From contig NZ_CP014945.1 of assembly GCF_001606025.1 (NCBI RefSeq), positions 62,001 through 126,000 on the forward strand: DNA of 64,000 nt. Direction: 5' to 3'. Origin of the DNA: Psychrobacter alimentarius (lineage in GTDB: Bacteria; Pseudomonadota; Gammaproteobacteria; Pseudomonadales; Moraxellaceae). This document shows, piece by piece, positions 9,286 to 18,814 of the stretch; position 1 is the first letter of the stretch, and every line of letters begins with the position of its first letter. Under the pieces are notes generated by a model. It ran no database searches and was not told the origin of the DNA. It saw only the letters and a list, made by a program, of their open reading frames with translations. Position numbers and translations under genes: made by a program.

Positions 9286-9322
9286 AGGGTTACAACACTG
9301 AATAATACAGTACCTTTATGCA

Positions 9323-9805
9323 TTAGACTTTAAAGTGGGTCAACTCATAGCCCAATTGCTGATAACTTTTGTACTTATGACGACCTGCTTCCACGCTGCT
9401 AGAATCTGGTTTGATTAGCTCAAGAACCCGCGTAGGATGCGCGTTATGAGTCGCCGCCATAAATTGATTCACAGGATGTGCAGTGGTATTCAGCACAATC
9501 CCTTTAAAATCAGCTGGCATGTGGTTACCCAGCAAAACAGGAGCAGATGTTTTATCATTCATAGAGGAAGAAGTAGCGTCAGGACGAGTCACTGTATCAG
9601 AGTCATCGATACGCTGATGCGGTATAAAGCTGGTTGCCTCTTGTGCCCATAAAGACGCATCAAGTGACGACAGCAATGCTTCGTCCTCAATCAGTATCAG
9701 TACCGATTGGGTGCTCTTGTTAAGGGCTGTTTGAGTGAGCTGACAAATAAAGCCCAAGAAATCTTGGGCTTTATTTTCGCTTAAAACATAAAAGCTAATA
9801 TTCAT
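9323..9805 (-). CDS. holC: DNA polymerase III chi subunit HolC
   Basis: 160-residue subunit that links the clamp loader to single-stranded-DNA-binding protein. The start MNISFYVLSENKAQDFLGFICQL and the later VLLGNHMPADFKGIVLN / PTRVLELI pattern match the chi family. E. coli HolC has 147 residues; the extra length is a polar insertion around 75-92. It begins 21 bases after the pepA stop, the usual pepA-holC order, and has no visible ribosome site, so it may be translationally coupled to pepA. Confidence 0.88.
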   Translation of the reverse strand: MNISFYVLSENKAQDFLGFICQLTQTALNKSTQSVLILIEDEALLSSLDASLWAQEATSFIPHQRIDDSDTVTRPDATSSSMNDKTSAPVLLGNHMPADFKGIVLNTTAHPVNQFMAATHNAHPTRVLELIKPDSSSVEAGRHKYKSYQQLGYELTHFKV

Positions 9806-9826
9806 AAGGTGGTGTTCATCAATGGA

Positions 9827-11491
9827 TTAAACCATAGTGGCGCTGTTTTTTAAGTATTGCATAAACAGCGGTACAGGACGACCAGTGGCGGCTTTATTGG
9901 CACCTGAGTTCCATGCCGTGCCAGCGATGTCTAAATGCGCCCATGCTTGACCTTCTTCAACAAAACGCGATAAGAAGCAAGCTGCAGTCACAGCGCCTGC
10001 ACCTTTACCACCAATGTTTTGCATGTCAGCGATAGGCGAGTCGAGCTGCGCTTGATACTCATCATCGAGTGGCATATGCCAGATAAGATCGCCTGATAGG
10101 TTACTGGCGTTTTCAAGATCAAACAAAACGTCTTCATCATTACTAAAGACCGCTGAACGGACATGACCTAACGCCACCACACAAGCACCAGTCAAAGTTG
10201 CCACATCGATAATGGCTTTTGGGTTATAGCGTTGTACATAGCATAGTGTGTCTGCCAACACCAAACGACCTTCGGCGTCTGTATTTAAGATTTCAACAGA
10301 TTTGCCGTTCATGGCTTTGACGATGTCACCTGGGCGAGTGGCATCTCCTGAAGGCATGTTTTCAGCACAAGCAAGAGCGCCAACGACATTGATCGGTAGG
10401 CGCGCTTCACACAAGGCCTTAATTGTGCCAAGTACTGAGGCCGAGCCGCCCATGTCAAACTTCATCTCATCCATTGCCGCACCAGGTTTGATTGAAATAC
10501 CACCTGAGTCAAAGGTTACGCCTTTACCTACTAAGACGATAGGAGCATCATCGTTAGTCACTGGAGTAGAGGTTTCGTTATTTTTGTCTGTCTTTTTAGA
10601 CGCTTTCTTACTTGGCAGCTTGGTTGGCAATTTATCAGTTAGGGCTTTTAGGCCGCCTGTTACTTTTGCACTACTAACAGACGCTTTGCCCGTGTTGGCA
10701 CTAAATGCTGACTTACCTTGATATTCCATCAATACCAGCTTGCCTTCTTTGGTAGAGCCCTGCGCCACTGCTAAGAAGCAATTCATACCCAATGCTGACA
10801 TCTCATCTTCACCCAATACGGTGACTTTTAATAGATCGGGATAGGTTTTGGCCAAGGCTTGTGCTTGTTCTGCCATATAAGCTGGGAAGCAGATGTTACC
10901 CGGTTCATTAGCAACGTCACGAGTCAGGCTTTGACCTTTAAAGACAGCTTCAGCAAATACGAGTGAATCTTGCAATGACTTATCAGCCAACAAATAAATA
11001 TCGGTCAATACAGGCGTTTTTTGTTCAGACTTATATTTATCAAAACGATAGCTTGCGGCCAATAAATTCAGCGCAAACTGACCAAATTGATTTTCTTCCA
11101 ACGCATCGCCTAGGGCAACAGTAATAGAATCCACACGTTTTTGCGTGCTTTGATAAATGGTATTGGCAATTTTTTGCAAGGCGCTCTGGTTAAGCTTTTC
11201 AAGCTTACCAACACCTACCAATAATAATTGTACAAGGTTTTGCTTGGTGGTCTTTTTATCGCCTGCCAGCGCATAATCTTCTACTGTTTCACAAGCACTA
11301 CCACTGAAGTGTGAGACTTCAATCAATTGTTCAATGCGTGTTTGATAGTCGCTCAAGGCTGACTCAGCAATGATGTTTTTCTTATCATCGACCAAGACCA
11401 CAAGACAAGCCGCATCTTTGCTCTTGGCTTCTTTTTTGAGAATTTTTTGCGTGTGCGTCTTTGGTAAACTTTGGGTTAATTTGATATTCAT
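9827..11491 (-). CDS. pepA: Leucyl aminopeptidase PepA (M17)
   Basis: Cytoplasmic two-metal aminopeptidase; in E. coli it also binds DNA in Xer recombination at plasmid sites. The C-terminal catalytic domain shows VGKGVTFDSGG with K323 and D328, FDMGGSASVLG with D346, and NTDAEGR (403-409). At 554 residues it exceeds the usual ~500 because of a Lys/Ser/Thr-rich insertion (about 261-316) just before the first metal-binding motif. The start ATG follows AAGGATAATTAT. It forms an operon with holC. Assignment is certain at family level. Confidence 0.95.
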   Translation of the reverse strand: MNIKLTQSLPKTHTQKILKKEAKSKDAACLVVLVDDKKNIIAESALSDYQTRIEQLIEVSHFSGSACETVEDYALAGDKKTTKQNLVQLLLVGVGKLEKLNQSALQKIANTIYQSTQKRVDSITVALGDALEENQFGQFALNLLAASYRFDKYKSEQKTPVLTDIYLLADKSLQDSLVFAEAVFKGQSLTRDVANEPGNICFPAYMAEQAQALAKTYPDLLKVTVLGEDEMSALGMNCFLAVAQGSTKEGKLVLMEYQGKSAFSANTGKASVSSAKVTGGLKALTDKLPTKLPSKKASKKTDKNNETSTPVTNDDAPIVLVGKGVTFDSGGISIKPGAAMDEMKFDMGGSASVLGTIKALCEARLPINVVGALACAENMPSGDATRPGDIVKAMNGKSVEILNTDAEGRLVLADTLCYVQRYNPKAIIDVATLTGACVVALGHVRSAVFSNDEDVLFDLENASNLSGDLIWHMPLDDEYQAQLDSPIADMQNIGGKGAGAVTAACFLSRFVEEGQAWAHLDIAGTAWNSGANKAATGRPVPLFMQYLKNSATMV

Positions 11492-11760
11492 ATAATTATC
11501 CTTATTAGAGTTATAAAATCAGATTCATAAAAATGATCACGTTTATTTAATTGGTTTTACTTATTAGATCCTTTGGCCTATTGAGCCACCGCCCTAGTGT
11601 AGCATATTGCAAGACCAGTGCGCAGTGAGCAAGGCTTAGGTAATATGTTAGAACAAGTTTGCTAATCTAGTTTACGTTTATCAGTATTATTAAAGGTAAA
11701 TTTTTATTATAAAGTTGATGATGTAGTGCATTGTGTCAAAAAATAATGGATGGATTGATG

Positions 11761-12366
11761 CTAGCCATTGATTAAATCATTTGTCGTCACCAAAGCGGCA
11801 AACCTGTCTTGTAGCGCTGCCATCGCGGTATCGTGCATCATCTCAGCACTGATGGTTTCTCTTTGAGCGCTTGGCAAATCACGAGTGGCGCAGGCGTCGT
11901 GACAAACGACATTATCAAACCCTAAGTCAAACGCGGCTCTGACACTTGAGCTGACACACATGTGACTCATAAACCCAGCAAAGATGATTTGCTGCTTTTG
12001 CGCTTTTTTAAGCAGGGCGTCAAGCTGCGTCTCATAAAAGGCATTGGGGTGTTTTTTGACGATAACGGTCTCGTTGTCCTGGGGCTGTAAGGCACTGACA
12101 ATATCGATGTTGGCTGATAAAGGGTCGAACACTTGACCGTTTTCTGCACCATGATGGGTAATATGAAAAATAGGTACATTCAGCTCGCGCGCTTTATTCA
12201 GCAATAGGCGTGCATTTTCAGTCGCTTTTGCACCGGCTTGCCCTAGCGGCATGGCACCATTGACGTATTCGTTTTGAAAGTCAATCAATACGAGAGCGCA
12301 GTTAGACCAATCAGGGGGCGCAAAGGCACCGCCAGCAAGTTCAAGTAAGGTAGAGGGCGTAGACAT
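11761..12366 (-). CDS. Isochorismatase-family cysteine hydrolase
   Basis: 201-residue enzyme with the complete catalytic triad of the isochorismatase-like hydrolase family: D29 in LVLIDFQNEY, K105 in VKKHPNAF, and C137 in FMSHMCVSSSVRAA. Such enzymes hydrolyse amides or vinyl ethers (nicotinamidase, isochorismatase, N-carbamoyl hydrolases); the substrate is not determined by these motifs. The frame extends to a TTG at 12384, but the ATG at 12366 has AAGGAC at good distance. It stands alone between pepA and lptF, genes that in many relatives are direct divergent neighbours. Confidence 0.85.
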   Translation of the reverse strand: MSTPSTLLELAGGAFAPPDWSNCALVLIDFQNEYVNGAMPLGQAGAKATENARLLLNKARELNVPIFHITHHGAENGQVFDPLSANIDIVSALQPQDNETVIVKKHPNAFYETQLDALLKKAQKQQIIFAGFMSHMCVSSSVRAAFDLGFDNVVCHDACATRDLPSAQRETISAEMMHDTAMAALQDRFAALVTTNDLING

Positions 12367-12940
12367 GGTAAAGTCCTTAATCAATATGATTTGTGATATT
12401 TGAAGAGTCGTATAAAATCACAGAAGCGAACGCTTTAAAAATATAGAGAGATTAGTCTAGCAATTATTGTCAAATATACGAGCGTCATGATACGAATGAC
12501 AAACAAACCTTTCTAAAGTACATAAACCAAAAACGTCTAAGTAGAAATATACTCAATTTCAAACAGTTGTATGTTTTGTGCGCCCTTTAATTTTTGATTA
12601 TTGCCTTTATATTAGGCAGATATAACAAGCCACCAGCAAGGTGAGCGCAATCTCTTTCAAACACATTTCACAGCCATTTTTAACCAAAATATGCTAGGAT
12701 TAGCGGCTATCTTTATCGCTGATATTTGTAGAGTATGGCGCAAAAATGATGCCGTTATTACGGTCACGATATTATGGTCATTATGTATATAGTTGATTGA
12801 TCAGGATAGAGCCGATACAGCGCTAACATAGTGCTGATAAGTACCAATAACTGTGCTTGAAACTCCCTATAATTTATCGATAAGCATGTGATGACTCGCG
12901 CGACTGCCAATCCATTACCAACCCATGAAGAGTACCTATT
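12367..12940. other. Intergenic region upstream of lptF
   Basis: 574 bases without a gene. It holds the divergent promoters of the hydrolase and lptFG. A -10-like TATAAT lies at 12868-12873, without a good -35 at 17 bp. At 12552-12572 there is a 21-base match, with one mismatch and one inserted base, to the left interior of the MITE-like element (7603-7622). Confidence 0.5.
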
Positions 12941-14245
12941 GTGATATTACGCCGCTATATGACTCAGCAAGTTGCCTCAACGACCGCTTTGGTGTTGGGG
13001 TTTTTAGTGGTAATGATGCTGGGCGGTCGTTTGATCCGTTACTTTGGTATCGCAGCAGAAGGCAATCTGGATATCAGTTTGTTATTCACTATTATCGGTT
13101 ATAACCTGCCGTACTTCTTAGAGTTGATCTTGCCGCTGGCATTTTTTATTGCATTGATGCTGGTTTTCGGACGCTTGTACGTCGACCAAGAAATGGCAGT
13201 CATCAACGCCAGCGGCATCTCGCGTGGTAAGCTTGCACGTTTGATGACGCCATTGATACTAGCTCTATTTGTGGGTGAGGCGGCGCTTTCGGTGGTTGGA
13301 AAACCGTGGGGTGTGCGTTCATCTGAGAGCGTCTGGCAACAGCAAGCATTGACCAGTGCGTTTGATTTGATTCGCCCAAACCAGTTTATTAGTAGTGGTA
13401 ATTATCATTTGTACGTGGGCAGTTTGAGCGACGATAAGAAGCAATTACAAGACGTGATACTCATCCAGTCGAAGCCCAAAGCAAAAGGCAGTAAATCTGT
13501 TGATATGGATGACAGTACGTCTGTTGATATGGATAACCGCATCGATGCAGAAACTGCTGAGCAGTTGGACATTCCAGAGCTGCCGAACGCACTGATGAGC
13601 AAGAACGATATTAGCAAAGACACCATCACGTTAGCCAAACGGGCTGAGCAAGTAGATACAGAGGCGAGTGGTGTGACGCAATTGGACTTATTCCAAGGAC
13701 GTCGCTATGAGGTTGGCGCAGGCAATCTAAAGTATAACCAAGTCGGCTTTGATCGCTATCGCATCACGTTGACGGAATCCTCAAAAGAAGTCGTTACCGA
13801 AGACAATATCGAAACCCAAGCGATTGGGCCGTTGTGGCAAGCCGCCACGGGCGGTACGCAAGTGGGCAGTGATAATGCGTTGCGAGCCGCACAAGGGGAG
13901 CTTGGTTATCGCTTGGCGCTGCCGTGGCTGATGATTATCGCCCCCATGCTGGCCGTACCACTTGCCCAAGTACGCCCACGTCAAGGGCGCTGGTTGCGTC
14001 TGTTTCCTTCTATCTTATTATTTGTCAGCTGTGCACTCGGTATTATTTCGCTTAAAAATGCCGTGAGTAAAGGTAGTGTCAGCGTGTGGGCATACGCATG
14101 GTTTATTTTAGGATTTATGGCATTGGCGCTTTATATGAATTGGGGTAGCCGTGTGCAGCATCGATTACGCTTTCGCAAACAAGAGAATGAGCCGTTGATG
14201 ACAGCTGATAGCCAACATAGTGGCTCACAAGGAGGGCAACCATAA
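12941..14245 (+). CDS. lptF: LPS export permease LptF
   Basis: 434-residue inner-membrane subunit of the LptB2FG complex that extracts lipopolysaccharide and hands it to LptC. Membrane helices occupy roughly 10-30, 50-75, 97-115 and three more after residue 325, around a large periplasmic domain, the YjgP/YjgQ arrangement. The periplasmic domain carries an Asp/Ser-rich low-complexity stretch near 183-197. The start codon is GTG. The stop overlaps the lptG start as TAATG, so the two are translationally coupled. LptB and LptC genes are not in this window. Confidence 0.93.
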   Translation: MILRRYMTQQVASTTALVLGFLVVMMLGGRLIRYFGIAAEGNLDISLLFTIIGYNLPYFLELILPLAFFIALMLVFGRLYVDQEMAVINASGISRGKLARLMTPLILALFVGEAALSVVGKPWGVRSSESVWQQQALTSAFDLIRPNQFISSGNYHLYVGSLSDDKKQLQDVILIQSKPKAKGSKSVDMDDSTSVDMDNRIDAETAEQLDIPELPNALMSKNDISKDTITLAKRAEQVDTEASGVTQLDLFQGRRYEVGAGNLKYNQVGFDRYRITLTESSKEVVTEDNIETQAIGPLWQAATGGTQVGSDNALRAAQGELGYRLALPWLMIIAPMLAVPLAQVRPRQGRWLRLFPSILLFVSCALGIISLKNAVSKGSVSVWAYAWFILGFMALALYMNWGSRVQHRLRFRKQENEPLMTADSQHSGSQGGQP

Positions 14246-15453
14246 TGCGCTCCTTATTTTCAAAATCCTCAGCGACCGATCAGCTGGCAAGACTGCCGAG
14301 TAACCTCAAGGTGCTTAGCCGTTATGTCAAGCTCAACGCCTTACTCGCCATTATCGGAGCGGTACTTGGTCTGTGGGCGCTGCAATTGGTATTTTCTTAT
14401 TTATCTGAGCTAGATTCGCTGGATGACAGCTACACGATGGGTGAAGCCATCAAATACATATTCTATCGCTCACCTTACTTTTTAGAGCAGTTTATTCCGA
14501 CGGGCGCCTTGCTTGGTGCGGTGGTTGGTTTGGGATTGCTGGCAAACAAAAGCGAGCTGGTCGTGATGCGCGCGGCTGGGGTAAGTGTGTATCGTATCGT
14601 CAGCTGGGTGCTACAACCTGCCTTGATTTTTGTAATTTTGGCCTTGGCAATCAATCAGTTTGTCTTGCCGACCTCCAATCAACTGGCAAAAGAGATCAAC
14701 GATGCTGACAGCAAATCGCTAGTGACGTCGGTACGAGGCTATTGGACCGTGCAGCCACGGTTTGAAAAATCAGAAGATGGCGGTGCCAAACCGGATGGTA
14801 GCGACATTCTTTATATCGATTACGCCGATGTTAACGGCAATATCGGTGAGGTCAAGCGTTGGCATTTGGACAATAGTGGTGACTTACAAACCGCGGTTCA
14901 CGCTGAGGGCGGGAAGTATATTGGTCGTGAATCTTTAGATACCACCACTGACAAACTGAGCGAGCAGTATCGTTATGATTGGCAGCTCAATAACATGACT
15001 GAGCTGAGTATCAACCAAGGGTTTGAGAGCAGTCAGGCCATCTCGACATCTGATACGTTAAGCTTGCCATTTGCGCCTGAGTCCGTGTATTTGCTGACCC
15101 GTAAAGCAGAGGATTTGTCATTGACTCAATTGTATGAGCATCGGCAGTTTATGCGCCAACAAGATCAACGCTCCTTGAGTCATGAGCTGGCATTTTGGCA
15201 AAAACTGCTGTCGCCGTTGTCTATTTTATCTTTGGTCATTGTTGCCTGCTCATTCGTTTTTGGCTCATTACGCACGCACAGTTTGGGCTTGCGTATCGTG
15301 GTGGCATTGCTGTTCGGTTTGCTGTTCAGTTATGTGCAGGATTTGGTCGGTTTTGTCTCGCTGGCTACTGGGTTTTCGCCCATGCTGATGGTGATACTGC
15401 CAATTATTGGCAGTGCGATCTTGGGTGGCTATTTACTCAAACGGCAAATGTAG
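14245..15453 (+). CDS. lptG: LPS export permease LptG
   Basis: 402-residue partner of LptF in the LPS export ABC transporter. It has the YjgQ pattern: helices at the N-terminus (YVKLNALLAIIGAVLGLWALQLVFSYL), a periplasmic beta domain, and C-terminal helices beginning ELAFWQKLLSPLSILSLVIVACSFVFGSLR, the conserved family segment. Its ATG overlaps the lptF stop by one base. A strong terminator follows at 15623-15662. Confidence 0.94.
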   Translation: MRSLFSKSSATDQLARLPSNLKVLSRYVKLNALLAIIGAVLGLWALQLVFSYLSELDSLDDSYTMGEAIKYIFYRSPYFLEQFIPTGALLGAVVGLGLLANKSELVVMRAAGVSVYRIVSWVLQPALIFVILALAINQFVLPTSNQLAKEINDADSKSLVTSVRGYWTVQPRFEKSEDGGAKPDGSDILYIDYADVNGNIGEVKRWHLDNSGDLQTAVHAEGGKYIGRESLDTTTDKLSEQYRYDWQLNNMTELSINQGFESSQAISTSDTLSLPFAPESVYLLTRKAEDLSLTQLYEHRQFMRQQDQRSLSHELAFWQKLLSPLSILSLVIVACSFVFGSLRTHSLGLRIVVALLFGLLFSYVQDLVGFVSLATGFSPMLMVILPIIGSAILGGYLLKRQM

Positions 15454-15622
15454 GTCACAACGGACAATGCAAAACCAAATCGCCCTGTACATAGTGACAA
15501 GTATTTATAGTAATAAGCGACTGGTATAAAACTTCCTTGCTTACTATAATATAAAGGCTGCAAAAAATTCATCTCAGTCGCACTGTACATTATCAAAGTA
15601 ACTCAACTAGACAGTTCGCCAT

Positions 15623-15662
15623 AAAAAAGCCCGTCGAAACTTATTGTTTTGACGGGCTTTTT
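15623..15662. terminator. Bidirectional terminator after lptG
   Basis: GCCCGTC (15629-15635) pairs with GACGGGC (15651-15657), extended by flanking AAAAAA and TTTTT. It separates lptG from the convergent methyltransferase gene. Confidence 0.88.
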
Positions 15663-15747
15663 GTTTGCTCAACTTTTAAAATCTCAATTCTCAAAACTTT
15701 GAGCTTTTTAACCAGCTAAGTGTTTAAAAACTTATTCTTTCCTAAAA

Positions 15748-16356
15748 TTAGTCTTTGGTTGCCATGGTAATCGTGTACGTTTTGCCTTGTTTGACCTTTT
15801 CGCTATTGCCAAACACTTCGGTAAATGAGCGCTTCATAAATTGACGTAAGCCATTGATGGTCACTACATAAAAACGGCCACCTTGACGCATGCGTGCATA
15901 GGCATCAAGGAAGTACAGATAGTGTTGCTCTTTGCCGACTTTGGCGGGCAAGTTTGACATCACAAGGCTAAAGTCTTTGTCTTTTGCTACGTGATTAAAG
16001 CCATTGGATAAATGCACATCGACATTTTTTAAACCGTTTTTTTCACAATTCAAGCGTGCATACTCTACTGCCATAAAATCTTTATCAATCAGTGTGTGCT
16101 GACCATTTGGACATTCGCGCGCGGCCGTCATGCCAAGCACACCATAACCACAGCCCAAATCGATCGAATCGTCATCTGCCTGAAAATCCACGTAATCCAG
16201 CAGCATTAGGCTACCATCATCGAGCTTTTGCGGTGAAAAAATACCCCACGTGGTCGCAAAATCAAACGGCTTACCCAGCACGTCTTGGCGAAAATTGATG
16301 TCTTCGCGCCAGTGTTGGGCGTTCTTTAGCAGGTCAGCAGGCGGTCTATGGCTCAT
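15748..16356 (-). CDS. RsmC-like class I SAM-dependent methyltransferase
   Basis: 202-residue single-domain methyltransferase of the MTS/RsmC-like type. The SAM-binding motif DLGCGYGVLG begins near residue 66. The usual NPPF catalytic tetrapeptide of RsmC and RsmD is replaced by SNLPAK. E. coli RsmC has two such domains and is about 340 residues, so this is a half-length relative. The frame continues to a TTG at 16401, but the ATG at 16356 (MSHRPPADLL) with GAGAAT upstream fits better. The likely substrate is an RNA guanine or a small protein, unresolved. Confidence 0.72.
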   Translation of the reverse strand: MSHRPPADLLKNAQHWREDINFRQDVLGKPFDFATTWGIFSPQKLDDGSLMLLDYVDFQADDDSIDLGCGYGVLGMTAARECPNGQHTLIDKDFMAVEYARLNCEKNGLKNVDVHLSNGFNHVAKDKDFSLVMSNLPAKVGKEQHYLYFLDAYARMRQGGRFYVVTINGLRQFMKRSFTEVFGNSEKVKQGKTYTITMATKD

Positions 16357-16588
16357 GATATTCTCAAATAATAGATAAGGAAGAGGGGGTGCGTGGTGCA
16401 ACTAGACAGCTCACGCAGTATGACGAGTATTGTAACGAGAAAAGGGCAGGTTTGCAGCTATGGATTATAGTCGTTTCTCAGATTACTCTTTTAAATAGAA
16501 AAATGTTGCTATGACTGAAAGAAAAATTATACTTTTATCAAGATAGGCAAGTGCATAATTCTACAGCGGTGACTTAAAGGAAAACAAT

Positions 16589-17290
16589 GTGACAAGTGAT
16601 CTTAATAAAGACTGGACACCAACATTTGGTACCGTTTATACATGGTTTGCCATGGATAAAGAAGGGCGAATTGCGGTTATGGTAAATAACTGCTGGGGTG
16701 ACCTACCGCAATCAGTTTTAAATATTCCTAATGCTGAACCGTTATTGGATGATTTAAATGATTATATATGGGAAGAGTCGAATAAGTACACGGACTACCC
16801 TCAAGATAAAGCAGGAGAGCTAATAGTGGATCTATATTCTTATTGGAGTAATAAGGATAGGTACCGCAAAAAAGTTTCGATAAGAACAGTGGGTAGAATT
16901 GGGAAATGGCATGGATACATTATCGACTTCTACTGCTTTTTCGAAAATAAAACAATGATTCGTCGTAAGATTACTAAAAAATTAACTGCTGAGCTTAAAC
17001 GAATAAAAAATTATAGTGACGCGAATTTTTCAGTAAACAAAGGTTACTTTTTATACTTTGCAGTAGACGGGTATAACGAAGGTGATGATTATCCAGTAGG
17101 CTATAAGGGCGCGACCAAAATAGGTGATTATTACCGTTATCTTGTACCTACAGTCTACGCGTCAATTGAGGGTTTTCCGCAAGAGTTATGGCACGGTATA
17201 GCCGTTTCAGATACTCTAGATTTTACCAAAGATAGAATGCTTGATAATGATAAGATTAATACTTATTTTCCTAGAAATTATCGTAACTAA
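16589..17290 (+). CDS. Hypothetical protein, AT-rich orphan gene
   Basis: 233-residue protein that I do not recognise. It starts with GTG (an overlapping ATG is followed at once by a stop) and has AAAGGAAAA upstream. It has no signal peptide or membrane helix and is rich in Tyr, Trp, Asp and Lys (TWFAMDKEGRIAVMVNNCWGDLP; FPQELWHGIAVSDTLDF). Size, composition and isolation resemble orphan immunity-type proteins of polymorphic toxin systems, but no toxin gene is beside it and this is only an impression. Its bases are visibly richer in A+T than the neighbouring xerD-tusA genes, which suggests separate acquisition. Confidence 0.6.
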   Translation: MTSDLNKDWTPTFGTVYTWFAMDKEGRIAVMVNNCWGDLPQSVLNIPNAEPLLDDLNDYIWEESNKYTDYPQDKAGELIVDLYSYWSNKDRYRKKVSIRTVGRIGKWHGYIIDFYCFFENKTMIRRKITKKLTAELKRIKNYSDANFSVNKGYFLYFAVDGYNEGDDYPVGYKGATKIGDYYRYLVPTVYASIEGFPQELWHGIAVSDTLDFTKDRMLDNDKINTYFPRNYRN

Positions 17291-17345
17291 CCAGCTATGT
17301 AGCTTGGTTGGTTCGAGAGTAACTTATCATCCAATGTTTCCATGC

Positions 17346-17807
17346 TTACATTTTTCTTAGAGAATTTAAGCTTTTCCTTATATTAATGTCTTCTGGATCT
17401 ATAGCCATAGCATCCTCATAGCACTTCCTTGCAGAGGCAAACTCTCCTATACTTGCCATCAAAGCTCCTAAATCAATATAGGCATCAACAAACTCTGGGT
17501 CTAAATCGATAGATTCCTGATAGTATTCAAATGCCTGAACTAAATCACCTTTAGCAAAGAAATCAGAAGCCCATAGATAATAGTATCTTGATATTCTGTA
17601 CTCATTATCTATATCAGTCACTTGACCATAAATTTCAAAAGCATTCTGATAATTTTTTTTATAAAACTCAGCATTGCCCTCACATTCTAGAGTAGCTGCA
17701 TGTGACAAATTTGAACTTTTGAGCATCTTGTAGCCTGCATCAAAGTCCATATTTTTAAAATGCTCAGTAATTTTTTTAATAATATTATGATCGTTATGTC
17801 CTATCAT
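17346..17807 (-). CDS. TPR-repeat protein
   Basis: 153-residue protein of stacked tetratricopeptide repeats, clearest at AFEYYQESIDLDPEFVDAYIDLGALMASIGEFASARKCYEDAMAIDPEDINIRKSL (about 90-148), preceded by a degenerate repeat. There is no signal sequence, so it is cytoplasmic. TPRs mediate protein contacts; the partner is unknown. The ATG at 17807 has GGAA upstream and lies 20 bases beyond the xerD stop, so it may be transcribed with tusA-xerD. Like the gene at 16589 it is AT-rich compared with xerD. Confidence 0.72.
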   Translation of the reverse strand: MIGHNDHNIIKKITEHFKNMDFDAGYKMLKSSNLSHAATLECEGNAEFYKKNYQNAFEIYGQVTDIDNEYRISRYYYLWASDFFAKGDLVQAFEYYQESIDLDPEFVDAYIDLGALMASIGEFASARKCYEDAMAIDPEDINIRKSLNSLRKM

Positions 17808-17827
17808 ATGTTCTTTCCTTCAAAAGG

Positions 17828-18766
17828 CTAACCTCTCGGATGATGCTCTGCATGCAACTGCTGCAATCTCGCTGTCGCCACATGAGTATAGATTTGCGTG
17901 GTAGACAAGTCACTATGCCCAAGCAACAACTGCACGCTACGTAAGTCTGCGCCATGATTGAGCAGATGCGTGGCAAAAGCGTGACGTAAGGTGTGCGGTG
18001 ACAACTCTTTATCGATACTGGCGACTTTCGCGTATTTTTTGAGCAAATACCAAAAATTCTGCCGCGTCATATAACCGCCTTGCGCCGTCAAAAACACCGC
18101 TTGGCAGTTGCCCGATTTTAAATGCGCAATCAAATCCCCACGTCCATGCGACAGATAGTCTTCTAGCGCGTCCGCTGCATATTCACCGAGTGGCACCAAT
18201 CGCGTTTTATTGCCTTTACCGGTGATTTGTAGCCAGCCTGAATTGAGATTGACTTGTTCTAATGACAGATTAATCAGCTCACTGACACGCAAACCGCAAG
18301 CGTAGAGCACCTCTAACATGGCTTTGTCACGCAGTCCCAGCGCCGTACTGGTATCGGGCGCGGCCAGCAGATTATCGACATCTGCTTCGCTCAAATCTTT
18401 CGGCAACGGGCGACCAAGTTTGGGGCTTTTGACGCGCTCACACGGATTGTCTTCACGCAAATTGCTCGCAATCATCCACAAGTAGAACTGACGCAGGCTG
18501 GACAGCATACGCGCTTGAGTACGGGGCGTTTTGCCGTCTTGAGTGAGGAGAGAAAGACAATGCAGCACATCATCAGGCTGCCAGCGTGTCAGCGCGATAG
18601 GGTTGGTCAACTCACAAGAACGCAAGTCGCGCACATAAGCGTTACGGGTACGCGTCGCTAAACCACGAGCCAGCATGGCTTGACGAAACTCCGTCATATA
18701 AGACGGCTCATCATCGACGGCCAAGGACTTGGGCTGCCTTTGTTGTACGGCACGATCACGGCTCAT
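17828..18766 (-). CDS. xerD: Site-specific tyrosine recombinase XerD
   Basis: 312-residue recombinase that, with XerC and FtsK, resolves chromosome dimers at dif. All catalytic residues are present: R160 (CGLRVSEL), K184 (TGKGNK), H258 and R261 (HTLRHAFATHLL), H284 (LLGHSDLST) and the nucleophile Y293 (TQIYTHV). The PKLGRPLPKDLSE hinge and the LHAEHHPRG C-terminus are typical of XerD rather than XerC. It follows tusA by 48 bases. No dif-like sequence was identified in the window. Confidence 0.94.
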   Translation of the reverse strand: MSRDRAVQQRQPKSLAVDDEPSYMTEFRQAMLARGLATRTRNAYVRDLRSCELTNPIALTRWQPDDVLHCLSLLTQDGKTPRTQARMLSSLRQFYLWMIASNLREDNPCERVKSPKLGRPLPKDLSEADVDNLLAAPDTSTALGLRDKAMLEVLYACGLRVSELINLSLEQVNLNSGWLQITGKGNKTRLVPLGEYAADALEDYLSHGRGDLIAHLKSGNCQAVFLTAQGGYMTRQNFWYLLKKYAKVASIDKELSPHTLRHAFATHLLNHGADLRSVQLLLGHSDLSTTQIYTHVATARLQQLHAEHHPRG

Positions 18767-18814
18767 AAGACGATTCTCAGTGAATGACGAAAGATAAAGA
18801 ATAGGTCAGAGCGA

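Noticed and set aside
15195..15494. 99-codon ORF overlapping the 3' end of lptG
   Set aside because: Out-of-frame shadow; lptG is intact and conserved.
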